Shown here: in pieces, positions 9,170 through 17,827 of the stretch
How positions within the stretch are numbered: the stretch's first letter is position 1
How the letters are laid out: every line of letters begins with the position of its first letter
DNA from: Chloropicon primus
Taxonomy: Eukaryota; Chlorophyta; Chloropicophyceae; Chloropicales; Chloropicaceae
Reading direction: 5' to 3'
DNA: 64,000 nucleotides
Assembly: GCA_023205875.1 (NCBI GenBank)
Contig: CP060760.1
Location: forward strand, 744,001 to 808,000
Made by a program: the position numbers and the translations under genes
Notes under the pieces: generated by a model
What the model was told of the DNA's origin: nothing
The model's database searches: none
What the model saw: only the letters and a program-made list of their open reading frames with translations

Positions 9170-11479
9170 ATGGCGGTTCAAGGGACGCTGAATAAGTTTC
9201 CGATCGATGCGAAGACGAAGGATGAGTCGGGATTGCCGTTCGGGGTGATCGTGCAGCCCTTCGTGAGGGAGACGGAGGTGGTGGAGAAGGATGGAAAGTG
9301 CGTGCTCAACGCCACGGAGGGGACCGGCTTACGGGTGGAGCAGGTCGAGAGGTGCAACGACTGCTACGCGTACATCAACAGGTACTGCTACTTTGACTAC
9401 AGGTCGTGGTCGTGCTCGCTGTGCGGGGCGGTCAACCCGATAGGAAAGAAGTCGAGGTACTACAACGTGCAGCACAGGTCGAGGCTGCCCGAGCTGTCGA
9501 GCGGGTTCGTGGACGTGGAGTACACCGGCAAGAAGGGCAACGGGGGGAAGGAGGACGGGGACCTGAGAGCCGCATTCGTGGCCCTGGTCGACACGACGGG
9601 AACGGAGGACCAGCTGGAGCTCGTGAGGAGCGCGATCTTGGCGGGGCTGGAGGGGCTGGCCCCGAACGCCAAGTTCGGCATCGTCACGTACTCGGCGCAG
9701 GGGCTTGGCGTCTTCGACCTGGCGGGCCAGGGGGCGAGCTGCTGGCACATTCCCCTGCCCGGTGACTTCGGAGAGTCTCGGGAGGCCGAGGAGTACGTCA
9801 ACGGCATGCTGGACGAGGTCTTGCCCTTGGAGTTGTTCCTGGTGGAGGTGGGGACTCACAAGGAGGCCATCGCCTCGGCCCTGGAGAGCGTGAAGAGCTC
9901 CGAGGGCAAGCCGTCGCCGTCCGGGGCGGGGGCCTGCTACGGTGCCGCGCTGACTGCCGTGGTGGCGTACCTGTCGGGGCTGGAGTTCTCCCAGGCCGGG
10001 GGTCAGGAGGCCCTCAACGACAATCCGACCGGCATCATTTACTCGAGGGTGATGACTTTCATGCTGAACCCACCCCCAAGCGGAGCGGGGAGAGTGGACT
10101 CGGGGAAGAGGTCAGCCCCGACGAGGCGGGCGATATCGCTGACCGAGACCTTTTACTCCAAGATGGGTTCTCACTCCTCCTGCTGCGGCATCAGCTGCGA
10201 TTTGTACATTATCGGCCGAGACAAGGAGACCGACTACTTCGATCTCGCCTCCATGAGGTACCTGAGCAAGAAGAGCGGGGGAAAGATCTTCTACTACCCT
10301 TCCGTGGACGAGTGCAATGCCCCCCAGGACGTCTTCACGGCGCTCTCGGAGCCTTGCGCGCTCAATGGCATCTTCCGGGTGAGAACCTCCAACGAGTTCA
10401 AGGTCGCCCAGCATTACGGGCAGCTGGAGGAGCACCACAAGTACAAAAACCTCTACCATTTTGCTACGTGCGACAAGACGACCTGCTTTGGACTTGACTT
10501 CAAGTTCAGCAGCTCAGGGTTTTCGAGGGACCCAGAAGTGGCGCCGACGGTGCAGTTGGCCTTCCAGTACAGCGTTTTCGAGCCGGAGGACGACGGGGAG
10601 GAGGAGGAGGAGGTGGGGGAGGAAATCGAGGGGAAGCCCCAAGCTAGCAGGAGGCACGTCATGAAACAGAGGCTTAGGATATACACCAAGCAATTCCCAG
10701 TCGCAAAGTCAATATTGGACCTGTACGACCACGTGGACCCCCAAGCCGTGGTTTCTTTGCTGCTCCACAAGTGCACCAACATCATCTTCGAGAAGGGCTT
10801 TGGGGAAGCGAGGTCTCTGGTCGAGGACTGGATGATCAACCTTCTGGGGCAGTACAACCTCCACACCAACAAGCGTCTCTTGGAAGCCGGGGACAAGATT
10901 GAAGAGCCCGACCTGTCCTTCAAGGAATCAAACACAATGGGGGATCTCCCCTCGCTGGTTTATGGAATCCTGCGAGGACACGTTTTCAGCGAAGGGTATA
11001 TTCGCAAAAATCCGGACGAGTGGGTGTACTTGTTCTCTGCGTACACCTCAAACCCTCCGAAGGACATCGCTCATGCAATCTACCCCGCTCTCAGCACGTA
11101 CTCTGAGAACCGCGGGTACAGAAAGGTGCCTTTGAGCAAGGACTACCTGAGTGAGAACGAGGGAACTATCTACATGGTGGACAGCTTCTTCAAGATAGTT
11201 GTGTACTATACCACCCAAGGGCAGAAGACACAGGCTTTCCCGCCCCCTCACGACGGCCTCCTGAGGAAAGAGATTGACGACATCCGAAGTTCCAGGGGCA
11301 CGGCGCCTGTTGTCATCTTCATCCGCGAGGGCATAGAGGACGAGAGGCCTTTCGAGGATCTACTGCTGGACGAGCCGGCAAAATCCAGCTCGGGTTCAAC
11401 GGCTGACTACGGGTTCGATCAATGGTCCAACTTCATCACGAAAGAAGTGAAGGAGTATTTGGCAAACCCGCCTTCGTAG
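9170..11479 (+). CDS. SEC23: Sec23-like COPII coat protein (divergent)
   Basis: 769 aa from MAVQGTLNKF; the frame is open further upstream but the residues there are not Sec23-like. A zinc finger (RCNDCYAYINRYCYF, then WSCSLC) is followed by the trunk-type strand SGFVDVEY and a vWA-like trunk domain (FVALVDTTGTEDQLELVR, AKFGIVTYSAQGLGVFDL), a beta-sandwich, an all-helical part and a C-terminal region. The motif order fits Sec23, the GTPase-activating subunit of the COPII inner coat that works with Sar1 and Sec24 at ER exit sites. It is divergent: the vWA insert is acidic and Gly-rich, there is a Glu run around residue 480, and the C-terminal gelsolin-like part is short. A divergent plant-type Sec23 paralogue is possible. 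Confidence 0.85.
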   Translation: MAVQGTLNKFPIDAKTKDESGLPFGVIVQPFVRETEVVEKDGKCVLNATEGTGLRVEQVERCNDCYAYINRYCYFDYRSWSCSLCGAVNPIGKKSRYYNVQHRSRLPELSSGFVDVEYTGKKGNGGKEDGDLRAAFVALVDTTGTEDQLELVRSAILAGLEGLAPNAKFGIVTYSAQGLGVFDLAGQGASCWHIPLPGDFGESREAEEYVNGMLDEVLPLELFLVEVGTHKEAIASALESVKSSEGKPSPSGAGACYGAALTAVVAYLSGLEFSQAGGQEALNDNPTGIIYSRVMTFMLNPPPSGAGRVDSGKRSAPTRRAISLTETFYSKMGSHSSCCGISCDLYIIGRDKETDYFDLASMRYLSKKSGGKIFYYPSVDECNAPQDVFTALSEPCALNGIFRVRTSNEFKVAQHYGQLEEHHKYKNLYHFATCDKTTCFGLDFKFSSSGFSRDPEVAPTVQLAFQYSVFEPEDDGEEEEEVGEEIEGKPQASRRHVMKQRLRIYTKQFPVAKSILDLYDHVDPQAVVSLLLHKCTNIIFEKGFGEARSLVEDWMINLLGQYNLHTNKRLLEAGDKIEEPDLSFKESNTMGDLPSLVYGILRGHVFSEGYIRKNPDEWVYLFSAYTSNPPKDIAHAIYPALSTYSENRGYRKVPLSKDYLSENEGTIYMVDSFFKIVVYYTTQGQKTQAFPPPHDGLLRKEIDDIRSSRGTAPVVIFIREGIEDERPFEDLLLDEPAKSSSGSTADYGFDQWSNFITKEVKEYLANPPS

Positions 11480-11618
11480 GCTGGCAGAGAGAGACCCGAC
11501 ACGAATCATTGTGTATTTATTCTTGTTTTGTACTTAAGTTGTATCTGATATAGTTTGTTCCCGAGCAGTATCCCAACCTTACCCCGGGCCCAAAAGACGA
11601 TTTGCGGTGAAGCTAAAG

Positions 11619-12779
11619 CTACCGCTTGCCTTCGATGAAGAACCTTTGCTCGCTCGACTGCTGGATCCCATACCAATCAGCCGCCGTGAGGATTTCTTGC
11701 GTGAAACACTGGGCGGCCCTGCTAAAGTAGCGCTTCCTGTTCGTCACAACCTGCAGCTTTCTCGTCAAGATGACATCCTGGATGGAGCTAGAGTGGACGA
11801 GGCCGAGCTGGACCTCTTTCTGTACGGCGGACTGGGACACGAATGCTGCTCCGAGGCCGTGCTGCACCGCGCTCTTGATGGCCTCGATGGAGTTGAACTC
11901 CATCTGTATGTGCAGCATCTTCGGGTTGAGGCCGTTCTCCTTTAGGGTCTGCGTCTGGAACTTTTGCGACGTTGAGTTCTGGTTCAGGCTCACGAACTTC
12001 AAGCTGTAAAGCCGCTCCTTCTCGATCTGCTTCTTCATGGACAAGGGGTGCCTGGGCGGCAGGATCAGAACAAACTCTTCCTCCGTGTACGTTGTGACCT
12101 GGAGGTTGTCCATCAGCTCCGGGGGGACTTCCCCTCCCACGATGGCGACGTCAATCTCCCCGTTCGACACGGACGTGCAGATACTTCGCGTTGAGCCCAC
12201 CGTGAGCTTCACGGTAACCCCAGGGTACTTCTGCTGGAAAGAAGCCGCCAGGCGCGGGATGAGGTAGGTCCCGGTGGTCTGGCTCGCGCCAAGGTTCACG
12301 GCTCCCACTTCCACGTTGTTCAGGTCCTCGAGCGCCCTAACCGCTTCAGAGGACGCGGTCAAGATGCGCTCCGCGTACCGCAGCAGCAGCTTGAACAACG
12401 ACAGCGGGATGCAAGGAGGCAGCCAACAGAATGTTGTCAGACACAGCAACGGCATCGACAGCTCAACAACGTTCGTCACAGAATCCTTACCTGTCCCTCC
12501 TCCGTGAAGGAGGCTCCTTGTATTCCCGGGTGCCGGTTCACGAGCGTGGCTTTGATCTTCTGCTCCAGCGACGACAGCTGGCTGGAGACGCTAGACTGGG
12601 ACACGTAAAGATACTCCGCTGCTGCCTTGATGGAGCCAAACTTCGCCAGGGCCTTGAGCATGAGGAGTTCCTTGAAGGTGAAGGGAGGCACGGTCTCGAG
12701 GGGCTCGCCGAGGGAGCCGGACGTGTCCTCTATGGCACTCACGTAGCGGGTGCACTCGCACGCGACGCGACCCAAGTTC

Positions 12780-12827
<48 letters not shown>

Positions 12828-13039
12828 CTCTCCCAACCCCCTCGCCAGGAGGAGAAGTCCCTCTCTCCCCCAACTCCCGTGCTCGCCCCGTCCCCCCCTC
12901 GCCGTCTCCGCCTCCCCCGCCCCGAACCACGCGGCCCGCTCCCTCCGACGGCATCCCTGGCACCAGACCGTCGCCCCTGTCCGTGCCCCACCCCCCTCCT
13001 CCCCCTCTCCGACCTCCGTAACGTCGCCCGCTCCGCCAT
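11619..13039 (-). CDS. rbcR: Nuclear-encoded RbcR/Ycf30-type LysR transcription regulator, two exons
   Basis: Exons 13039-12491 and 12389-11619 on the minus strand, separated by a 101-bp GT-AG intron; about 439 aa. The N-terminal winged helix-turn-helix reads TFKELLMLKALAKFGSIKAA and EYLYVSQSSVSSQLSSLEQK. The effector domain has the RbcR-specific block VNLGASQTTGTYLIPRLAAS, then VDVAIVGGEVP-like and FNSIEAIKSAVQHGLGAAFV. Cyanobacterial and plastid RbcR/Ycf30 activate Rubisco operons. Here the gene is in nuclear DNA, with an intron and a 120-residue Arg/Ser/Gly-rich N-terminal extension that includes a poly-Ser run, consistent with a plastid transit peptide. An upstream in-frame start at 13171 is possible. 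The target genes are not known from this sequence. Confidence 0.92.
12788..12827. repeat. (GAC)n microsatellite inside rbcR exon 1
   Basis: An uninterrupted trinucleotide run of about 13 units on the plus strand, read on the minus strand as a poly-Ser tract in the presumed transit peptide. In-frame slippage would change only the Ser count. Confidence 0.9.
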
Positions 13040-13583
13040 CGCTTCCGTCTGATCCACAACTCCAAAGACAAGATCTCCGGGAACCGCGAACGGATTCCAG
13101 CAGAAGAGTGGATCAGGGTAAGGTTTACGATTGAAACTCTTTATTCTCTGGTGCCCTAGATTGCACTCCACCCGGAACAGGTCTCTTCATCACGGACTCC
13201 ATTCACACATCATCATCATCATCCTCCTCCAGGGAGGGCTGTGGTTTGGGTTTAGGTACAGGTCAAGGGTTTCGCACACTTGCAGGGTGAAGAACAGACT
13301 GACCATTCGAATGGTATGGGGGGCAGGGGAAGGTGGGGGCCAGGGGAGAATGTGACGATCGACGCCGTCGCTGATTGCCCTGGCTGCTTCTGCGGGAGGG
13401 TCGAGCTCAAGTCCGAGAATTCTGTGGTCGAGATCGAGGAGGGGGAGGGCTTGGCATGCACCAGGAGTTGACGCGGGAGGATGGTACGGCGGAGCGATTT
13501 CCCTTTCCTCGCGGGGGGAGGGGACGGGGCTCAAGGTGTGCGTAAAGTAGTACCCTCCTTAGATGCGATCGTATACAACGCGC
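13040..13583. other. Intergenic, no gene seen
   Basis: 544 bp upstream of rbcR and downstream of the TLP18.3 gene. It contains a CAT-type short run (catcatcatcatcatc, about 13205-13222). No recognisable gene or RNA. Confidence 0.5.
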
Positions 13584-14426
13584 TTATTCGTCCTTCTTCA
13601 TGACGTTCGTGATCACGGTCTGGGCCAAGGGCGTTCCGATGATGATGACCGCGAGGGCCGCGAACAGGAAGTTGAAGTTTCCCTTGACCTCCTCCTGGGT
13701 CAGCGTTTTTCGGGCCTTCTTGGCCTTCGGCGCAAAGGGGTCTGCCTTGCCTTGGAGGCCCGCCTCGATCCTCTGCACGGACTTGAGGGTCGCCTCGTTC
13801 CACTTCTCCTCGGCAGCGAGGCTTGGAATCGTCTCGCTGATGACGCCGTCCAGGATGTCATCCCCGACCTTCCCGAGGAAGCTAGGTCCGCCCGAGATTC
13901 CTCCCTCCTTGGTGGACGTGATGATCAGCAGGACGCCCTTGTTGTTGCCCTGCTCCAGCGTGGGGTACCAGTTCTCCAGGACCTTGTCCGAGAACTCGAA
14001 AGGATCTGGCGTAAACTGAAGCTTCCTCATCGTCACCACGTTCAAGTGGTACCCGGTCGTCTTCTCGAGCTCGATGAGCTTGCCCTTGATCGCTCCCTTG
14101 CCCGCCTTGCTCAGGATTCCACCGTCGTCCACAATGTAGCTCGTCTCCGGCACGGGGGCCTCCAACACGTCGAACTCCGACGCGATCGCGGCTCCGGATA
14201 TGGGCGAGGTCGCCACGAGGGCCGCGATCCCGGCCGACGCCAGTGCCATCTTCCCCTTCCCCCTCTCCCCCTCCCTTCCGATGTCGTCGTCGTCGTCGTT
14301 GTTGTTCCTGAACAAGGCCCTGGCCCTGGTGCTGGTGCAACTCCTGTTCCTCCGTTGCAGCGTTCCCGTCCTCCCGGCGGCGGATGCCCCCCTCCTTCCC
14401 AAGCTCTTCGCCCTCGTCCCCTGCAT
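13584..14426 (-). CDS. TLP18.3: TLP18.3 thylakoid lumen TPM-domain protein
   Basis: 280 aa from MQGTRAKSLG. The N-terminus is bipartite: a basic, Ser/Thr/Arg-rich plastid transit part, then a hydrophobic lumen-transfer segment ALASAGIAALVATSPISGAA ending AIA just before SEFDVLE. The mature part is a TPM domain very close to plant TLP18.3/Psb32: YIVDDGGILSK, LNVVTMRKLQF, FEFSDKVLENWYPTLEQGNN, KGVLLIITSTKEGGISGGP and SETIPSLAAEEKWNEA. A C-terminal membrane anchor (NFLFAALAVIIIGTPLAQTV) is present as in the plant protein. TLP18.3 is a thylakoid lumen protein with acid phosphatase activity needed for photosystem II repair. Upstream in-frame residues (poly-Thr from a GTC repeat) were excluded. Confidence 0.95.
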   Translation of the reverse strand: MQGTRAKSLGRRGASAAGRTGTLQRRNRSCTSTRARALFRNNNDDDDDIGREGERGKGKMALASAGIAALVATSPISGAAIASEFDVLEAPVPETSYIVDDGGILSKAGKGAIKGKLIELEKTTGYHLNVVTMRKLQFTPDPFEFSDKVLENWYPTLEQGNNKGVLLIITSTKEGGISGGPSFLGKVGDDILDGVISETIPSLAAEEKWNEATLKSVQRIEAGLQGKADPFAPKAKKARKTLTQEEVKGNFNFLFAALAVIIIGTPLAQTVITNVMKKDE

Positions 14427-14427
14427 C

Positions 14428-14459
<32 letters not shown>

Positions 14460-15184
14460 TCGCCGCTCGAAGGAGATCCTCCGCCAATAATCAATAATCT
14501 TATCGTCTTCTTCGCTTCGTGATCTTATCTTCAACTAGTGCGAAATAGAAGACTAAATAAAATCGCAAAGGAGAAAAGAAGGAAAAGGAAAGAACCCAAG
14601 ACGCTGACCTGGCACCACGAGGAGATTCCTTCCTTTCAACCTTTCGCCTTGGGATTCATTAAGAAACCGTCGAGCCGGCTTCGGCTGATCTGTTCCTCCT
14701 CCTCCTCCTCCTCCTCCTCCTCCTCCTCCTCCTCCACCGTGTTCGTGTTCCTCGTGCTCGAGCAAAACCCCTAGGTCCTTGTCCTTGTCCTTGTCCAAAG
14801 CCAAGGGAGGAGAGTCCGAGGATTCCTTTCCTTTTTGGTACCAAAAAGCGTCGTAAAGGGAAAGGGAGGCACCACGACTTGGCTTGGCGTGGACAAAAGG
14901 GAAGGCTTTAGACGCAACCCAACCCACCGGACACGACGACGACCGCACCCAACCCACGGGACGAGGGCTTGGACGAAGGCAACCGCCAGAGCAGAGAACG
15001 AGGAAAGGGAGAGGGCCACGGCCATGACTCCAGCGGGACTTTGAAGGGAGCACGAGGGAAAGGCCTTTCGTACGAAAAAAAAACGCCAAGATACCCGCAG
15101 AGGACAAGAAGAGAACGAGAGCACTGCCGGGACAAGGAGGGGTCCTACGAGAGGAGTGGCGGGGGAAACGATAGAGGAGAGACC
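14427..15184. other. Intergenic with (TCC)n run
   Basis: 758 bp between the divergent TLP18.3 and DGAT2-like genes. It contains a (TCC) run of about 13 units at 14695-14735. Several frames are open but low-complexity. No gene called. Confidence 0.55.
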
Positions 15185-16252
15185 ATGGTGACGCAGACCA
15201 CGCAGACCACGACGGAGATCGCCAAGGGGGGCAAGGGGAGCAAAGATGCTTGCCTGGAGCAAGTCATACCGGACATCTGGCCCATGGACGGCACCAAGGG
15301 GAACCAGTTCATCAAGTGGCTGGTGTTCAAGGCGGGGGCTTGGGTCACCATCACCATCTGCTGCTGCATGTACTACGTCGCCCCGCTGATGGTGATATCC
15401 CTGCCGTTCGCGCTGTGGCTGGCGCCTAGAGCGGGGCTCACGATCCTGGCCCTTTGCGCCGGTTCGGTTTGCTGGCCTTCCTCGGACTGGCCCGCCTTCA
15501 GGAGGGTGTTCCAGCACCTCTTCGGAGTCTTCAACGTCAGGACGAACTTCTACGACGTGTCTCCGAGGATAGACAGGAAGAAGAGGTACATCTACGCCTT
15601 CCACCCCCACGCCATAGTGCCCTTGCACGCGCTGACCTGGTGCGCCTTCCTGGACAGACTCGACAGGAGCCTGTACGGCGTGGGCGGGATGGCCACTGCG
15701 ATTTACTTCGTTCCCTTCGTCTGCAACATATTCAGGTGGCTGAACAACATCTCGGCCAACTACAAGGTGATGAAGAAGTCCTTGGTGAGGGACAAGAAGA
15801 ACGTTTACTTGCTGCCCGACGGCATCGCCGGGATTTACTACTCGAGGCGTGGGAAGCACTATGCCGTGTTGAAGAAGAGGAGGGGTCTCTTCCGCCTGGC
15901 CACAGAGACGGGGGCGTCCCTCATACCCATCTATTGCTTCGGCGCCAATGACATGCTCGAGCAGGCGGACTGGGACTGCGATTCCTTCATCGGGAAGATG
16001 TCAAGAAAGTTCAAGCTCAGCGTGACGATTTACTGGGGGCAGCTGGGGTTGCCCATCCCTTTCCCTGTCAACTTGAGCTACGTCTTCGGAGAGCCAGTCG
16101 CGCCTCCCAAGGTGGAATTGAGGGAGGGAGAGAAGATCGACCCAAAGGTCATTGAGGAGTTTTACGACCGCTATGTGGCGGCCTTGCGAAAAGCCTTCGA
16201 CCACTACAAGGCGGCAGCCGGGTACCCCGACGCCGAGCTCGTGGTGATCTAA
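15185..16252 (+). CDS. DGAT2: DGAT2-family acyltransferase
   Basis: 355 aa from MVTQTTQTT, the first ATG in frame. The N-terminal third has a hydrophobic hairpin (WVTITICCCMYYVAPLMVIS, then LPFALWLAPRAGLTILALC), the usual DGAT2 membrane anchor. Family blocks follow in order: AFHPHAIVPL in the place of the HPHG catalytic motif, NVYLLPDGIAGIYYSRRGKH in the place of the PGGxxE region, and RGLFRLATETGASLIPIYCF followed by GAND. DGAT2 enzymes acylate diacylglycerol to triacylglycerol at the ER and lipid droplet. The catalytic HPH is kept but its fourth residue is Ala, not Gly, so acyl-acceptor specificity is open; monoacylglycerol or wax-type acyltransferase cannot be excluded. Confidence 0.88.
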   Translation: MVTQTTQTTTEIAKGGKGSKDACLEQVIPDIWPMDGTKGNQFIKWLVFKAGAWVTITICCCMYYVAPLMVISLPFALWLAPRAGLTILALCAGSVCWPSSDWPAFRRVFQHLFGVFNVRTNFYDVSPRIDRKKRYIYAFHPHAIVPLHALTWCAFLDRLDRSLYGVGGMATAIYFVPFVCNIFRWLNNISANYKVMKKSLVRDKKNVYLLPDGIAGIYYSRRGKHYAVLKKRRGLFRLATETGASLIPIYCFGANDMLEQADWDCDSFIGKMSRKFKLSVTIYWGQLGLPIPFPVNLSYVFGEPVAPPKVELREGEKIDPKVIEEFYDRYVAALRKAFDHYKAAAGYPDAELVVI

Positions 16253-16368
16253 CTCTCGACCACAAAAACCAATAAAAGATGATGATTAGGGTATATGGAT
16301 ATATAAAAAAAAAAACTTATGAAATCGAACACGACAAGAATCACAATCGCGGTAACGATGATGACGGA

Positions 16369-16412
16369 GTGCGTGTTTCTTCGTGCGTGTTTCTTCGTGC
16401 GTGTTTCTTCGC
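16369..16412. repeat. Triplicated short repeat gtgcgtgtttcttc
   Basis: Three adjacent copies of a 14-15 bp unit in the gap between the convergent DGAT2-like and eL19 genes. No function is apparent. Confidence 0.8.
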
Positions 16413-16525
16413 CACAAAGGCGCGCGTGGTGGATGGATCAAACATATATGATTGATTCAGACATAGTTTACTGTTACTAGGTTTAAAAGGTGGTTGTCTA
16501 GTTTTCAACCCAACTGCGTGGAACT

Positions 16526-17338
16526 TCACTTCTTCTCGAAGTTGAGTCCCTGGGCAAGCCTCTCCTCCCTGCGCTCGAGCTTTCTCAGTCTGGCGGCCTT
16601 GTTCTTGGTCCTCCTAGAGTCATACTGCTCGGCAATAGCCTTCTCTCTAAGCTTCTCGGCCTTGTTCTTGTGGATCGACTCCATGAGAACTCTCTTGTTC
16701 TTGTACACGTTACCCTTGACCTTGAGGTAGAGCTCGTGGTACATATGCTTGTCGATCTTCTTGGCGTCGCGGTACTTCCTGAGCATACGCCTCAAGACGC
16801 GCATGCGCCTCATCCACAGGAGAGAGGTTGGGAGCCTGGCCTCGCGCGTTCCCCTTCTCTTACCGTATCCCGTGTGTCTTCCCTTGGCCTTCGCCGCTGC
16901 GGCGAGTCTGGCGCGGGAGCGGGAGTGGATGTTCTCAGGCTTCTTGATCACGAATCCGTCCTTGACCAACTTGCGGATGTTTTGCCCTGAAAGAGTGAGA
17001 CAGAAGCAAGCCGAAAAGAAAAAAGAGAGCGGGGGTCAGCCACACGCGCACGCACGCAAAAAAGAACCGAACCGAAAGCAACCTCGCACGCGCGCACGCC
17101 CACACGCCCGCACGCACGCAAAAGAAAGAAACAACACACGCACGCTGGGAGTCCTCTCTCCCTCGTTCCTCTCTGTCCTGTCTCTCTGGTTTCTCGGTTT
17201 GTGCTTGGTCTTGTTGGTGAACTTACTTGAGTTAGCCATGGAGATCTCGTTGACCTCGTTGGGGTCGAGCCATACTTTCCTCTTTCCGCACTTGAGTACC
17301 TCCGCGGCGAGTCTCTTCTGCAGCTTCAAGCTAACCAT
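16526..17338 (-). CDS. RPL19: 60S ribosomal protein eL19, two exons
   Basis: Exons 17338-17227 and 16986-16526 on the minus strand, with a 240-bp GT-AG intron; the joined frame is 190 aa. The start [20 protein letters not shown] and [12 protein letters not shown], the splice-spanning [13 protein letters not shown], and the core [58 protein letters not shown] are all eL19. It binds 23S/28S-type rRNA in the large subunit and contributes to the eB12 intersubunit bridge. The intron splits Arg after NS. The intron is rich in cgca/cgcac repeats and is the longest in the window. Confidence 0.97.
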
Positions 17339-17827
17339 GGTTGTCCTTGTGGTCGGGTGTTCGTCGTCCTTGCTCCACACACTGCGCTCTTGAGTTACGC
17401 TTTCGCTCTTCGCGTCGCCGGCTGGAGCGTCGGCTGCGGAAATGTTAACATAACAAGGGATTAACACAAGGGAAAACTTCAAATACAAGAGGAGGCGGGG
17501 AGGTGGCGGCGCCTCATAAATACGTGTAAAAGAGGGGTACACCCAGAAAAGGATCCACTCCAAGGGGACTTCATACAAGATGGAGGATTGGATTGGATGA
17601 TGGATTGGCGTTACTCTCTTCTTTGGTTTTGGTTTTGGTTTTAACAGGGGGGGGAACACGGCAGGGACTCCTTTCCTTCCTTGGCATTGGAATCCTTCGC
17701 CTGGACTCTCCTCCTTCCTCTGTGGTGGTGGGATGGGACCACTTTCCACGTTCGTTCCACGTTCCACTTTCCATTTCGTCTCTCGCTTTCACTAACACCC
17801 CTGGCCTTCTCTCTGGGGATGTACGGA
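17339..17827. other. Intergenic, no gene seen
   Basis: 489 bp between the 5' end of the eL19 gene and the 3' end of the COQ10/EF-hand gene, both on the minus strand. It must contain the eL19 promoter. The 60 bp just upstream of the eL19 start codon are open in frame, but the family start is the annotated ATG. Confidence 0.5.

Noticed and set aside
9170-11479. Sec24 instead of Sec23
   Set aside because: The zinc finger resembles both, but the VEY strand after it and the short N-terminus fit Sec23; still divergent, so confidence is not full.
11619-13039. LysR gene as bacterial contamination or recent bacterial transfer
   Set aside because: It has a GT-AG intron, the host codon use and a leader, and its effector domain is RbcR-type, which points to a plastid origin.
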